A stretch of 21,153 nt of DNA, taken from NCBI GenBank assembly GCA_036660615.1, contig JAVXAG010000018.1, positions 1 to 21,153 of the forward strand, given 5' to 3'. The position numbers and the translations under genes are program-made. The notes beneath the pieces were generated by a model. It was not told the origin of the DNA, made no database searches, and saw only the letters and a list, made by a program, of their open reading frames with translations. This document shows, piece by piece, positions 14,855 through 21,153 of this stretch; the stretch's first letter is position 1; each line of letters opens with the position of its first letter. This DNA is from JAVXAG01 sp036660615. GTDB taxonomy: Bacteria > Bacillota > Clostridia > Peptostreptococcales > Anaerovoracaceae.

Positions 14855-15760
14855 CTATTTTGACAAACGTGCAAGTTCAAAGGCTTTGTCACTGACCAAA
14901 GCACCTTTTGTCTGAACCACAAGGGAAGATGCCCAGTTAGACATTTCGACAGATTTTTCCATAGAAAGACCTTGATATAAATTTGCCATCAAAGCACCAA
15001 TATGACTATCACCGGCGCCAATGGTATCGATAATTTTATGGGTGTGACAAGGATTGACGTGATTTAAGGTTATGCCGTCAAAATAGTAAGCACCTTTGCC
15101 ACCGTTGGTGATAACAATAGTATTGTTGGTTTCTCTATAAAGTGCACAAGCGGCATCTACTATATTTGCGAGTCCTGTATACTGGCAGATCTCGTCATCG
15201 TTCAAATGAACAATGGGTGACAATGCAAATATCCTGCGAATCAAATCTTTTTCGATAAGGTTTATTCTAGGCCCTGGAGCAAAGAACACAGGAATTTCAG
15301 AATGCTCCTCCAAAAAGCCCAAAACATATTTGCCTGTAACTTCTTCTAGTTCAAGTCCACAGACATAAATGCTAGAAATGTTTGATACATCAAGATTGTC
15401 AAGCCATTCTTTTTCAAATAAATATTCTGCACCATGGTTGCAGACAAATGTTCTCTCGCCTGAATTTTCAACAAAGCAATAGCAACAGCCATTATCTTGG
15501 GGCGGTGTTGGGATTGGTGATACAATACCTTTTGCCTTAAAATTTTCTCTTACAAAATCCCCATATATTCCTGTGCCAACAGGGGAAAACAAGGTGTATG
15601 GTACGTTAAAGTGACGTATCATTTCAGATACATTATATGCGCATCCACCCATGGACATTTCTTGGGATAAAACATGCACGTCCTCTTTTGAACGTGGAAG
15701 TCTTTCCACATTTATTATTATATCTACCACAGTAGATCCAATTACAAGTATGTTTTTCAT
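14855..15760 (-). CDS. PfkB/ribokinase-family sugar kinase
   Basis: A 301-residue kinase of the ribokinase family, acting on a sugar or nucleoside in the cytoplasm. Signature 1 region: SMGGCAYNVSEM (36-47) with the substrate-binding GG at 38-39, and D13 near the N-terminus. Signature 2: DTIGAGDSHIGAL (245-257), with the catalytic base D251 and the anion hole formed by AGD. It starts 3 bases after the Cys-rich gene upstream and shares its promoter. Length is normal. The substrate cannot be named from these motifs. Confidence 0.87.
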   Translation of the reverse strand: MKNILVIGSTVVDIIINVERLPRSKEDVHVLSQEMSMGGCAYNVSEMIRHFNVPYTLFSPVGTGIYGDFVRENFKAKGIVSPIPTPPQDNGCCYCFVENSGERTFVCNHGAEYLFEKEWLDNLDVSNISSIYVCGLELEEVTGKYVLGFLEEHSEIPVFFAPGPRINLIEKDLIRRIFALSPIVHLNDDEICQYTGLANIVDAACALYRETNNTIVITNGGKGAYYFDGITLNHVNPCHTHKIIDTIGAGDSHIGALMANLYQGLSMEKSVEMSNWASSLVVQTKGALVSDKAFELARLSK

Positions 15761-15763
15761 AGA

Positions 15764-16165
15764 TTATTTCTCCAGATTTTTCTCAAGGAGTTTTACTGCA
15801 TCTTCAATACAACCATTGCAACTGCGAAGAACTGGTCCTCCAGTCAAGCCTTTTAGCTCACAGCAAAGTATTGATCCGTTTTTTTCTTGAAATTCATTAG
15901 TCAATTTTTTCATCATAGCATAGCACTTTGCTTTGGACTTTGGGTTGTCCAAATTTCCATCGCTCAGGTTCATACCGATTACCATTGACATTGCAGTGAC
16001 TGCGCCACAAGTGCCAGCTGTGCCCATACCAAATCCGAAGCCTTCGGCTAATCTAAACACAGTTTCTTTATCCACATCAAAAGTGTCACAGAAAGGACAT
16101 GCCACTGATTGAGCACAATTAAATCCACGACTATGAAGAGCAAGTGCCCTTTTTACATTGTTCAT
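15764..16165 (-). CDS. C_GCAxxG_C_C-family probable redox protein
   Basis: A 133-residue Cys-rich protein. Conserved cysteines lie at C17 (GFNCAQSV), C53 in GTCGAVTA, C101-C102 and C116/C119 near the end. The glycine-rich GFGFGMGTAGTCGA (42-55) is the hallmark of the C_GCAxxG_C_C family, proposed to be redox proteins, often near membrane or metal-related genes. The biochemical role is not established. It is the first gene of an operon with the PfkB kinase, 3 bases apart. GGAGGT precedes the start. Confidence 0.85.
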   Translation of the reverse strand: MNNVKRALALHSRGFNCAQSVACPFCDTFDVDKETVFRLAEGFGFGMGTAGTCGAVTAMSMVIGMNLSDGNLDNPKSKAKCYAMMKKLTNEFQEKNGSILCCELKGLTGGPVLRSCNGCIEDAVKLLEKNLEK

Positions 16166-16186
16166 TGTATACCTCCATAAAAACTA

Positions 16187-16215
16187 ATTATACTATAAAA
16201 AAATATTGTTTTCAA
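16187..16215 (-). promoter_or_regulatory. Sigma-A promoter of the Cys-rich protein/kinase operon
   Basis: On the minus strand TTGAAA (16210-16215) and TATAAT (16187-16192) are 17 bases apart. The leader would be only about 15 bases and just fits the GGAGGT ribosome binding site. Confidence 0.78.
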
Positions 16216-16271
16216 TCACTTCCCAACTAATTCTAGTGAGCCATATATAGTGAAGGCAAGGTTTTCAAATA

Positions 16272-16300
16272 TTGAAAAGTCAGTGAATTTATGATATACT
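16272..16300 (+). promoter_or_regulatory. Sigma-A promoter of the HutD-like gene
   Basis: TTGAAA (16272-16277) and TATACT (16295-16300) are 17 bases apart, divergent from the promoter at 16187. Start codon about 60 bases downstream. Confidence 0.72.
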
Positions 16301-16369
16301 ATACCAATATTAACGAAAAATTGCGTAAGCAAATTTATGTATTTATGTAGATGTATAGGAAGAAATGAT

Positions 16370-17482
16370 ATGAATTACAGACTTTATAAAGAAGAAAATT
16401 ATACGGTTAGTAACTGGACCGGTGGAACAACAAAACAGCTTGCCATTTTTCCAGAAGAAGGCAATTATTTGGAGAGGGATTTTGTATGGAGAATCAGTTC
16501 TGCAACAGTAGAAACCGAGGAGTCAAATTTCTCTAAACTTCCAGATTATGACAGAGTGTTAGTCGTATTACAAGGCGATGTAGTGCTTGCCCACGATGGA
16601 CAAAGAGTTGCAAGGCTAAAAGAACTGGAACAAGACAGATTTGATGGAGCATACAAGACAAAGAGTTTTGGTAAGATTACTGACTATAACCTTATGGTTA
16701 GCAAGGGAAATCAAGGTTTCGTTGAAGTTATGATGGCGACAGAGATAAGCCAGATACCAGAAATAATTAGCTTTCCGGAATATGAATTGAATACTCAGGC
16801 GTATTATTGCAGAGATGGGTTTGCCACTGTGACAATAAACGGAGAGATGGTTATGATAAAGGCTGGAGAGCAATTGATAGTTGATTTTAAAAAGGGAGAA
16901 CACGTCCAAATATCCATAATGGGCGATGGAACGATTCTAAGAACTCAGATTTTTTATAATTATAATAGAGGAGAATATGGAGCAACAATTATCCCGAACC
17001 AAAAGCCGACATTTGACGATTTTAAGACCTGTTTGTATTTATCAAGTGTACAATTCAGAGGAGCAAAATATATATTTAGAAAGTTAAAAGACCAATGGTT
17101 TGACCAAGAGCTTAAGAAGGCAATAAGAAAAATTGAGAAACCATGTATCCCATTCTTTATCTGGGTATTGGGAATTATAATTCTTGCGTGGCTTGGAATT
17201 GAAACTTTTAATAGTGCATCACAGTGGGTTATATGGATGGGACTTTGGTCAATTATTGATGTTATACTGATATCACCGATGATTTACCTATTTGCTATGC
17301 CAAAACCAGTTAAAGAACATATAAAAGATATACACAACTTGACGCCATACGAACAAAAAGTATTAGAGGAAGAACTGTCCAGCAACGAACGATTGGATAA
17401 AATACTAAAGAAATATAAATCAAGTGGCAGATACGAGTATGATGAAAATGGCAACAGAATAAATAATTTCATAGGGAAATAA
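16370..17482 (+). CDS. HutD/Ves-like cupin fused to a C-terminal membrane domain
   Basis: A 370-residue protein in two halves. The first (1 to about 192) matches the HutD/Ves bicupin family: NWTGGTTKQLAIFPE (15-29), DFVWRISSATVE (37-48), FSKLPDYDR (54-62) and FDGAY (91-95). HutD proteins are linked to histidine use or cold stress and have no proven reaction. Known members are about 190 residues, so the rest is an extension: a charged amphipathic segment (213-258), two membrane helices (260-278 and 285-308) and a charged C-terminal tail with EYDENGNRINN. I do not recognise that half. The start at 16370 has AGGAAG upstream; the ATG at 16337 has no ribosome binding site. No hut genes are nearby. 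It is transcribed alone. Confidence 0.72.
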   Translation: MNYRLYKEENYTVSNWTGGTTKQLAIFPEEGNYLERDFVWRISSATVETEESNFSKLPDYDRVLVVLQGDVVLAHDGQRVARLKELEQDRFDGAYKTKSFGKITDYNLMVSKGNQGFVEVMMATEISQIPEIISFPEYELNTQAYYCRDGFATVTINGEMVMIKAGEQLIVDFKKGEHVQISIMGDGTILRTQIFYNYNRGEYGATIIPNQKPTFDDFKTCLYLSSVQFRGAKYIFRKLKDQWFDQELKKAIRKIEKPCIPFFIWVLGIIILAWLGIETFNSASQWVIWMGLWSIIDVILISPMIYLFAMPKPVKEHIKDIHNLTPYEQKVLEEELSSNERLDKILKKYKSSGRYEYDENGNRINNFIGK

Positions 17483-17503
17483 AACCAAAATAAAACAATA
17501 ACA

Positions 17504-17535
17504 AAAGGGCATTAGCGAAACCGCTAATGCCCTTT
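17504..17535. terminator. Strong bidirectional terminator hairpin
   Basis: A perfect 14-base stem (17504-17517 with 17522-17535) closes a 4-base AAAC loop. It sits between the convergent HutD-like and 5'-nucleotidase genes. On the minus strand it is followed by TTTTGTTATTGTTTT; on the plus strand the T run is interrupted. Confidence 0.85.
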
Positions 17536-17570
17536 AAAATGTAATTTTTTATTTGGAATAGATTAATTGC

Positions 17571-19526
17571 TTATACAATTATCTTCTTTGAAATAGTCTT
17601 TCCGTAAACTCTTTCACCAGCAACATAAGTATAAGGAACAACCTTTACTGTGTATTTGCCTTTTGCTAAAGTCTTTGTAGTATAGGAATTCTTTGTACTG
17701 TATTTATAAGATACTTTAGTTCCTTTTGAATTGACAGTCTTGTAATAGAAACCGTCAGCCTTAGCATTTCCATTGATCTTAGCATTTATTTTCTTTGAAG
17801 TAACCTTTAATGATGTAATTTTTGTAGTACATGCAGCTGCATCTTTACAAAGAGTAACAATGGTCTTATCTGCATCTAAAGCATCATTGCTGTTAACCTT
17901 TTGAGATGAGATAATGCCGATTCTTCCTTGACGTTTTGCATAGCTCTTGTCAATTACGCCACCTAAGTTTTCCTCGATGTAGTTAATAAGAACTTGGTTA
18001 TCAATCATAATTTTGTCTAAAACAAATTCATTGTCCATAAACATATTTAGACCATCACCTTGTTGGTGTAGCATAAAGTCATGGGAAGCAACAGTATATG
18101 TCTTTTTAGGATCAACAGCAACGCCATTGATCTTTGCATTTACAACTCTTCTTGCGCCTTCAACTTTTACAAACATATTTTTATCATTTATTACTACTGT
18201 TGATGGAACTGTAGTGTCGATATCGTAAGTCATTCCGGCAACTTGTAAGAATCCGCCGTTTTCACTTGGGCAAGTTCTTGAAGCCATTTCCAACGCGTCC
18301 AAAAGTTCTTGACCAGTAGCTTTTACCATACATAGCATATTTCCATATGGATGAACTGCAATAATTTGACCGTAAGTAACGTCGCCAGTTTTTATGTCAG
18401 CACGTATTCCACCACCATTAACTATAGCAACATCAGCACCGGAGATAGCTTTGTATGCATCTGCACACAAGTCACCAAGATTTGTTTCTTGATTTCTTAT
18501 TGCACGAGTTTTGCCATCAGCCTCAAAGATTGTTAAGTCAACATTTGATTTAGCGACTACTTTCTTTGTTAGAGCTTCAATTTTTTTATTGTATTTTTCT
18601 ACAACAGTTTGTACAGCCTGATCTTTTCCTTCATATTTTGTAACTAAATTTGTTGAAATCTTACCATCTGAAATGACTAATTCGCCGATTGCAGCCAATT
18701 TAGTTCCAGTGGAAGTTAATGTTACATTTGCACCAGCCTTGTTTTTTACCTGCTCATTGGCAATTGTGCTGTGGGAGTGACCATCGATCAACGCATCAAT
18801 ACCACTAGTGTTTGCAATTACATCCTTGGAAGTCCAAGGAGAACTTTGAGCATCGATACCTAAGTGACCAACTGCGATTACATAGTTTGCGCCATCAGCT
18901 TTGGCAGCATCTACAGCAGTTTGTACGGCTTTATATAATTTTTCTCCTGTTTTATCATTACAAAAATCGTATATGTATTTTCCGGTTTTGTCCTGGAAGT
19001 AAGCAGGAGCTGCTTTTGAAATAGCTTCAGGAGTGTCGATACCTATATAGGCAACCTTTGTTTTTCCATAAGTTTTCATTACATATGGGTCAAAGACAGC
19101 TTTGTTTGTCTTCAAATCAATAAAGTTTGCACAAACGTATTTTGCATTTGAGGCTTTAGCCAATTTGAAAAATTGATCCATGCCATAGTCAAATTCATGG
19201 TTTCCAGGTACAAGCACGTCGTAGCCTGTTTTGTTCATAATGTCAACAAGATATTCTCCTTTTGAAAGTGTACCCATTACATCACCTTGAAGTGCATCGC
19301 CAGCATCAACTAAAGTAACATATTCTGTCTGCTTTAACTTGTCTGCTTTGTATGCAGCTAGTCCAGCATAGCCGATATTGCTATCAACAGCACAGTGAAC
19401 ATCATTTGTGTAAAGTACGACAATGTCACCAGTTTTTGCGTCAGCAGCAAAAGATGCTGATGGAATCATTACAAATACCATGCAAATAGTCAGCAATAAT
19501 ACAAGTACTTTATTACGTTTTTTCAT
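17571..19526 (-). CDS. Secreted 5'-nucleotidase/UDP-sugar hydrolase (UshA family)
   Basis: A 651-residue exported nucleotidase that removes phosphate from nucleotides outside the cell. The signal peptide ends at SASFA (about residue 27). The metallophosphatase domain has TNDVH (D42, H44), VDAGD (D74), GNHEFDYG (N109, H110), GHLG (H221) and DGHSH (250, 252). The C-terminal nucleotide-binding domain has NLGDL (349-353), NGGGIRAD (370-377) and HQQGDGLNMF (487-496). After about 560 comes an extra beta-rich domain of some 90 residues with many Lys, Thr and Tyr and ending KTISKKIIV. It looks like a fibronectin III-like module and is not an LPXTG or SLH anchor. The ribosome binding site AAAGGAGAAAG is strong. 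It lies 31 bases after the threonine aldolase gene, probably in one operon. Confidence 0.92.
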   Translation of the reverse strand: MKKRNKVLVLLLTICMVFVMIPSASFAADAKTGDIVVLYTNDVHCAVDSNIGYAGLAAYKADKLKQTEYVTLVDAGDALQGDVMGTLSKGEYLVDIMNKTGYDVLVPGNHEFDYGMDQFFKLAKASNAKYVCANFIDLKTNKAVFDPYVMKTYGKTKVAYIGIDTPEAISKAAPAYFQDKTGKYIYDFCNDKTGEKLYKAVQTAVDAAKADGANYVIAVGHLGIDAQSSPWTSKDVIANTSGIDALIDGHSHSTIANEQVKNKAGANVTLTSTGTKLAAIGELVISDGKISTNLVTKYEGKDQAVQTVVEKYNKKIEALTKKVVAKSNVDLTIFEADGKTRAIRNQETNLGDLCADAYKAISGADVAIVNGGGIRADIKTGDVTYGQIIAVHPYGNMLCMVKATGQELLDALEMASRTCPSENGGFLQVAGMTYDIDTTVPSTVVINDKNMFVKVEGARRVVNAKINGVAVDPKKTYTVASHDFMLHQQGDGLNMFMDNEFVLDKIMIDNQVLINYIEENLGGVIDKSYAKRQGRIGIISSQKVNSNDALDADKTIVTLCKDAAACTTKITSLKVTSKKINAKINGNAKADGFYYKTVNSKGTKVSYKYSTKNSYTTKTLAKGKYTVKVVPYTYVAGERVYGKTISKKIIV

Positions 19527-19557
19527 AGTTCTTTCTCCTTTGTTAAATAAAAAATAG

Positions 19558-20586
19558 TTATTTATTTAAAGCTTTTAAAAAAGCCTTAACATCGTCTTCC
19601 GTAGTTCCCCAAGAAGTAACTAAACGAATCACGCGGTTATCATCGTCCCACTTCTCCCAGTCATAGAAGAAAAAGTCTTTTTCAAGTTCTTTTACCATTT
19701 CGTTGGAAAAGATAGGGAAAATTTGGTTTGTATTAGAAGTGCCTTTTAGTTTGTAGCCAGCACCTTCAATTCCTTCTTTTAACATGAGTGCCATTTTGTT
19801 GGAATGATCAGCCATTTTATAGTAGATGCTATTTTCGCCACCCTTGAGCAATGCTTCGAACTGAACTCCGATAAGTCTGCCCTTAGCCAGCATACCACAA
19901 TTTTGTTTAATCATCCATCTATAGTGGTCATTAATTTTTTCATTTAATATTACTACAGCTTCACCAAACAATGCACCATTCTTTGTTCCACCAATGTAGA
20001 ACGCGTCAACTAGCTTAGCGATGTCTTTAATTGAAAGGTCATTGCCCTTGCAAGTCAAAGCAGTACCTAGTCTGGCACCATCTAAATAAAGGAACATATC
20101 GTGCTCATCGCAGCATTTACGCAATGCAACTAGCTCAGCCTTTGTATAAGTTGTCCCAAATTCTGTAGTGTGGGATATGTAAGCCATCTTTGGAATCGGA
20201 GTATGGTCATCTTCATATTCAAGCCATGCTTCATCGATGAGTTCTGGAGTCAATTTACCATCAACTGGTGTCATTGGAATTATCTTATGTCCAGCAGCCT
20301 CAACACCGCCACATTCATGCAAATAGATATGGCCTGATCTTGGTGCAACCACTGCCTCGTAAGGTTTTAGGGCAGCCGCAATAGTAATGATGTTTGTAGG
20401 TGTGCCACCGACCATCATATGTACGTCACAATCTTCTACGCCAATCAAATCTTTTATCATCTGTCTTGCGTGGTCACTGTGGACATCCAGAGCGTAGCCA
20501 TCGGAATGCTCCATATTTGTGTCAATCAAAGCTTGCAACACATCAGGATGTGCGCCTTGGCTATAATCACTTCTAAAATAAATCAT
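19558..20586 (-). CDS. ltaE: Low-specificity threonine aldolase family enzyme
   Basis: A 342-residue PLP enzyme of the beta-eliminating lyase/threonine aldolase fold, expected to split threonine (or a related beta-hydroxy amino acid) into glycine and an aldehyde. The N-terminal RSDYSQGAHPDV (5-16) is the usual RSD start. SGHIYLHECGGVE (84-96) stacks on the cofactor, LDGARLG (168-174) gives the PLP-ring Asp D169, and IGGTKNGALFGE has the Schiff-base lysine K202. AGGAGG lies 7 bases before the start. A TATAAT -10 (20631-20636, minus strand) without a clear -35 lies upstream. It leads an operon-like pair with the nucleotidase. Related aminotransferase-fold enzymes cannot be fully excluded. Confidence 0.88.
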   Translation of the reverse strand: MIYFRSDYSQGAHPDVLQALIDTNMEHSDGYALDVHSDHARQMIKDLIGVEDCDVHMMVGGTPTNIITIAAALKPYEAVVAPRSGHIYLHECGGVEAAGHKIIPMTPVDGKLTPELIDEAWLEYEDDHTPIPKMAYISHTTEFGTTYTKAELVALRKCCDEHDMFLYLDGARLGTALTCKGNDLSIKDIAKLVDAFYIGGTKNGALFGEAVVILNEKINDHYRWMIKQNCGMLAKGRLIGVQFEALLKGGENSIYYKMADHSNKMALMLKEGIEGAGYKLKGTSNTNQIFPIFSNEMVKELEKDFFFYDWEKWDDDNRVIRLVTSWGTTEDDVKAFLKALNK

Positions 20587-20706
20587 TTATTTGCCTCCTA
20601 TATATAAATATCAAAATGTTTTATACCTATATTATATACATAGCTGAGCAAAAACAAAAGAAAAGTTTTTGTAAAATTTGCAAAACAATTCTTGTTCTTC
20701 AAACTC

Positions 20707-20730
20707 AAAGGCAGCCCTACAGCTGCCTTT
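20707..20730 (-). terminator. Terminator hairpin spanning the spoIIID stop codon
   Basis: AAAGGCAGC (20707-20715) pairs perfectly over 9 bases with GCTGCCTTT (20722-20730). The stop codon of spoIIID lies in the loop. On the minus strand it is followed by a T-rich but broken run. Confidence 0.6.
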
Positions 20731-20968
20731 TGTATTTTTCTTTGGTGGCTAATCCTCCGCGAATATGTCGTTCGGCCTTGTTTGTGTCCAAAATCAACTT
20801 TACCTTCGTGGCAAGAGCAGGATTTAATTCTTGCAAACGCTGCGTGACGTCCTTATGTACGGTACTTTTGCTGACTCTGAATTCTTTAGCAGTTGCTCTC
20901 ACTGTAGAGTTGGTTTCTATAATATAATTTGCCAATTCAAGTACTCTTTCCTCAATGTAATCCTTCAT
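20717..20968 (-). CDS. spoIIID: Sporulation transcriptional regulator SpoIIID
   Basis: An 83-residue DNA-binding protein. It has the family start MKDYIEERVLELANYII, a helix-turn-helix with TVRATAKEFRVSKSTVHKDV (about 22-41) and the basic C-terminal region NKAERHIRGGLATKEKYKRQ. SpoIIID switches mother-cell gene expression after engulfment, on genes of the sigma-E regulon. ATG at 20968 is used, with AAGGAG upstream. A GTG 9 bases earlier lies too close to that site. A sigma-E-like promoter lies upstream. Its presence is strong evidence that the organism forms spores. Confidence 0.95.
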   Translation of the reverse strand: MKDYIEERVLELANYIIETNSTVRATAKEFRVSKSTVHKDVTQRLQELNPALATKVKLILDTNKAERHIRGGLATKEKYKRQL

Positions 20969-20983
20969 AAAATACACCGCTCC

Positions 20984-20997
20984 TTAACTTAAGTTAA
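20984..20997. repeat. Perfect 14-base palindrome in the spoIIID leader
   Basis: TTAACTTAAGTTAA is a perfect palindrome with no loop, overlapping the ribosome binding site of spoIIID and lying near its expected transcription start. It could be an operator or chance in AT-rich DNA. Confidence 0.3.
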
Positions 20998-21000
20998 AAC

Positions 21001-21029
21001 AATATATGCAAGAAGGAAAGGTAATATGC
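21001..21029 (-). promoter_or_regulatory. Candidate sigma-E promoter of spoIIID
   Basis: On the minus strand GCATATT (21023-21029) and CATATATT (21001-21008) are separated by 14 bases. This fits the mother-cell sigma-E pattern (ATATT in the -35, CATA-type -10), as known for spoIIID in Bacillus. The -10 differs from CATACAAT at two places. Confidence 0.55.
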
Positions 21030-21079
21030 AAGTCGGTAAATTTCTTAATTTAATATTGCCCATAGGAGGGTTGAAAATT

Positions 21080-21136
21080 ATGAGAAAAATGATTTTTGAA
21101 ATAGCAAGAGCAATTTCGCCACGCTATTTCAGGTAA
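21080..21136 (+). CDS. 18-codon ORF with strong ribosome binding site
   Basis: ATG at 21080 follows AGGAGGG (21064-21070) by 9 bases and encodes an 18-residue basic peptide, MRKMIFEIARAISPRYFR, before TAA. The quality of the ribosome binding site suggests it is translated. It could be a small protein, a leader peptide for a gene beyond the window, or a gene broken near its start. An inverted repeat, GAAATAGC (21098-21105) with GCTATTTC (21123-21130), lies inside it. Nothing further can be said because the window ends 17 bases later. Confidence 0.3.
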   Translation: MRKMIFEIARAISPRYFR

Positions 21137-21153
21137 ACCTTGATTTGCTGAAA

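Noticed and set aside
20616..20927. Plus-strand frame of 103 codons over spoIIID
   Set aside because: It covers the promoter of the aldolase, a terminator and the spoIIID gene, all better supported on the minus strand.

Overview
The window comes from a low-GC, spore-forming, strictly anaerobic Firmicute, most likely a clostridium-type organism. The pointers are AT-rich codon use, strong AGGAGG-type ribosome binding sites, rubrerythrin/rubredoxin proteins for oxygen defence, a SpoIIID regulator with a plausible sigma-E promoter, and a SpoVB-like membrane flippase. No species can be named from the sequence alone. There is one assembly gap of exactly 100 N (4209-4308), lying inside a gene.

Layout. 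88-2008: a VanR/VanS-type two-component pair with a TTG-started kinase. 2009-2771: a terminator, a short tandem repeat resembling an insertion-sequence end, two overlapping mini-ORFs and a small membrane protein. 2772-6613: a three-gene cassette (YfhO-like GT-C membrane glycosyltransferase, GtrA flippase, GtrB-like lipid-linked sugar synthase) expected to glycosylate a cell-surface polymer. 6723-8554: an oxidative-stress operon with a protein carrying a rubredoxin domain at each end, then a four-module ferredoxin-rubredoxin-rubrerythrin-rubredoxin protein that has a strong internal ribosome binding site. 8616-10942 (minus): an MtaA/uroporphyrinogen decarboxylase family protein and a SpoVB-like flippase.

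11139-13766: an SGNH hydrolase, a DUF4358-type lipoprotein, an ECF sigma factor and an RsiV-like anti-sigma factor in one tight run, preceded by an ECF-type promoter motif. This looks like an envelope (possibly lysozyme) stress module that controls itself. 13835-14764 (minus): an ECF-transporter S-component-like protein with a DUF4430 surface protein, possibly for corrinoid uptake. 14855-16165 (minus): a Cys-rich C_GCAxxG_C_C protein and a PfkB-family sugar kinase. 16370-17482: a HutD/Ves-like cupin fused to an unrecognised membrane domain. 17571-20586 (minus): a secreted 5'-nucleotidase and a threonine aldolase. 20717-20968 (minus): SpoIIID. The last 150 bases hold an 18-codon ORF of unknown meaning with a strong ribosome binding site.

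The most interesting points are the SGNH/lipoprotein/sigma/anti-sigma module with its candidate ECF promoter, the multi-module rubrerythrin with apparent internal initiation, and the HutD-membrane fusion. I did not see a phage, CRISPR, toxin-antitoxin or other defence system.
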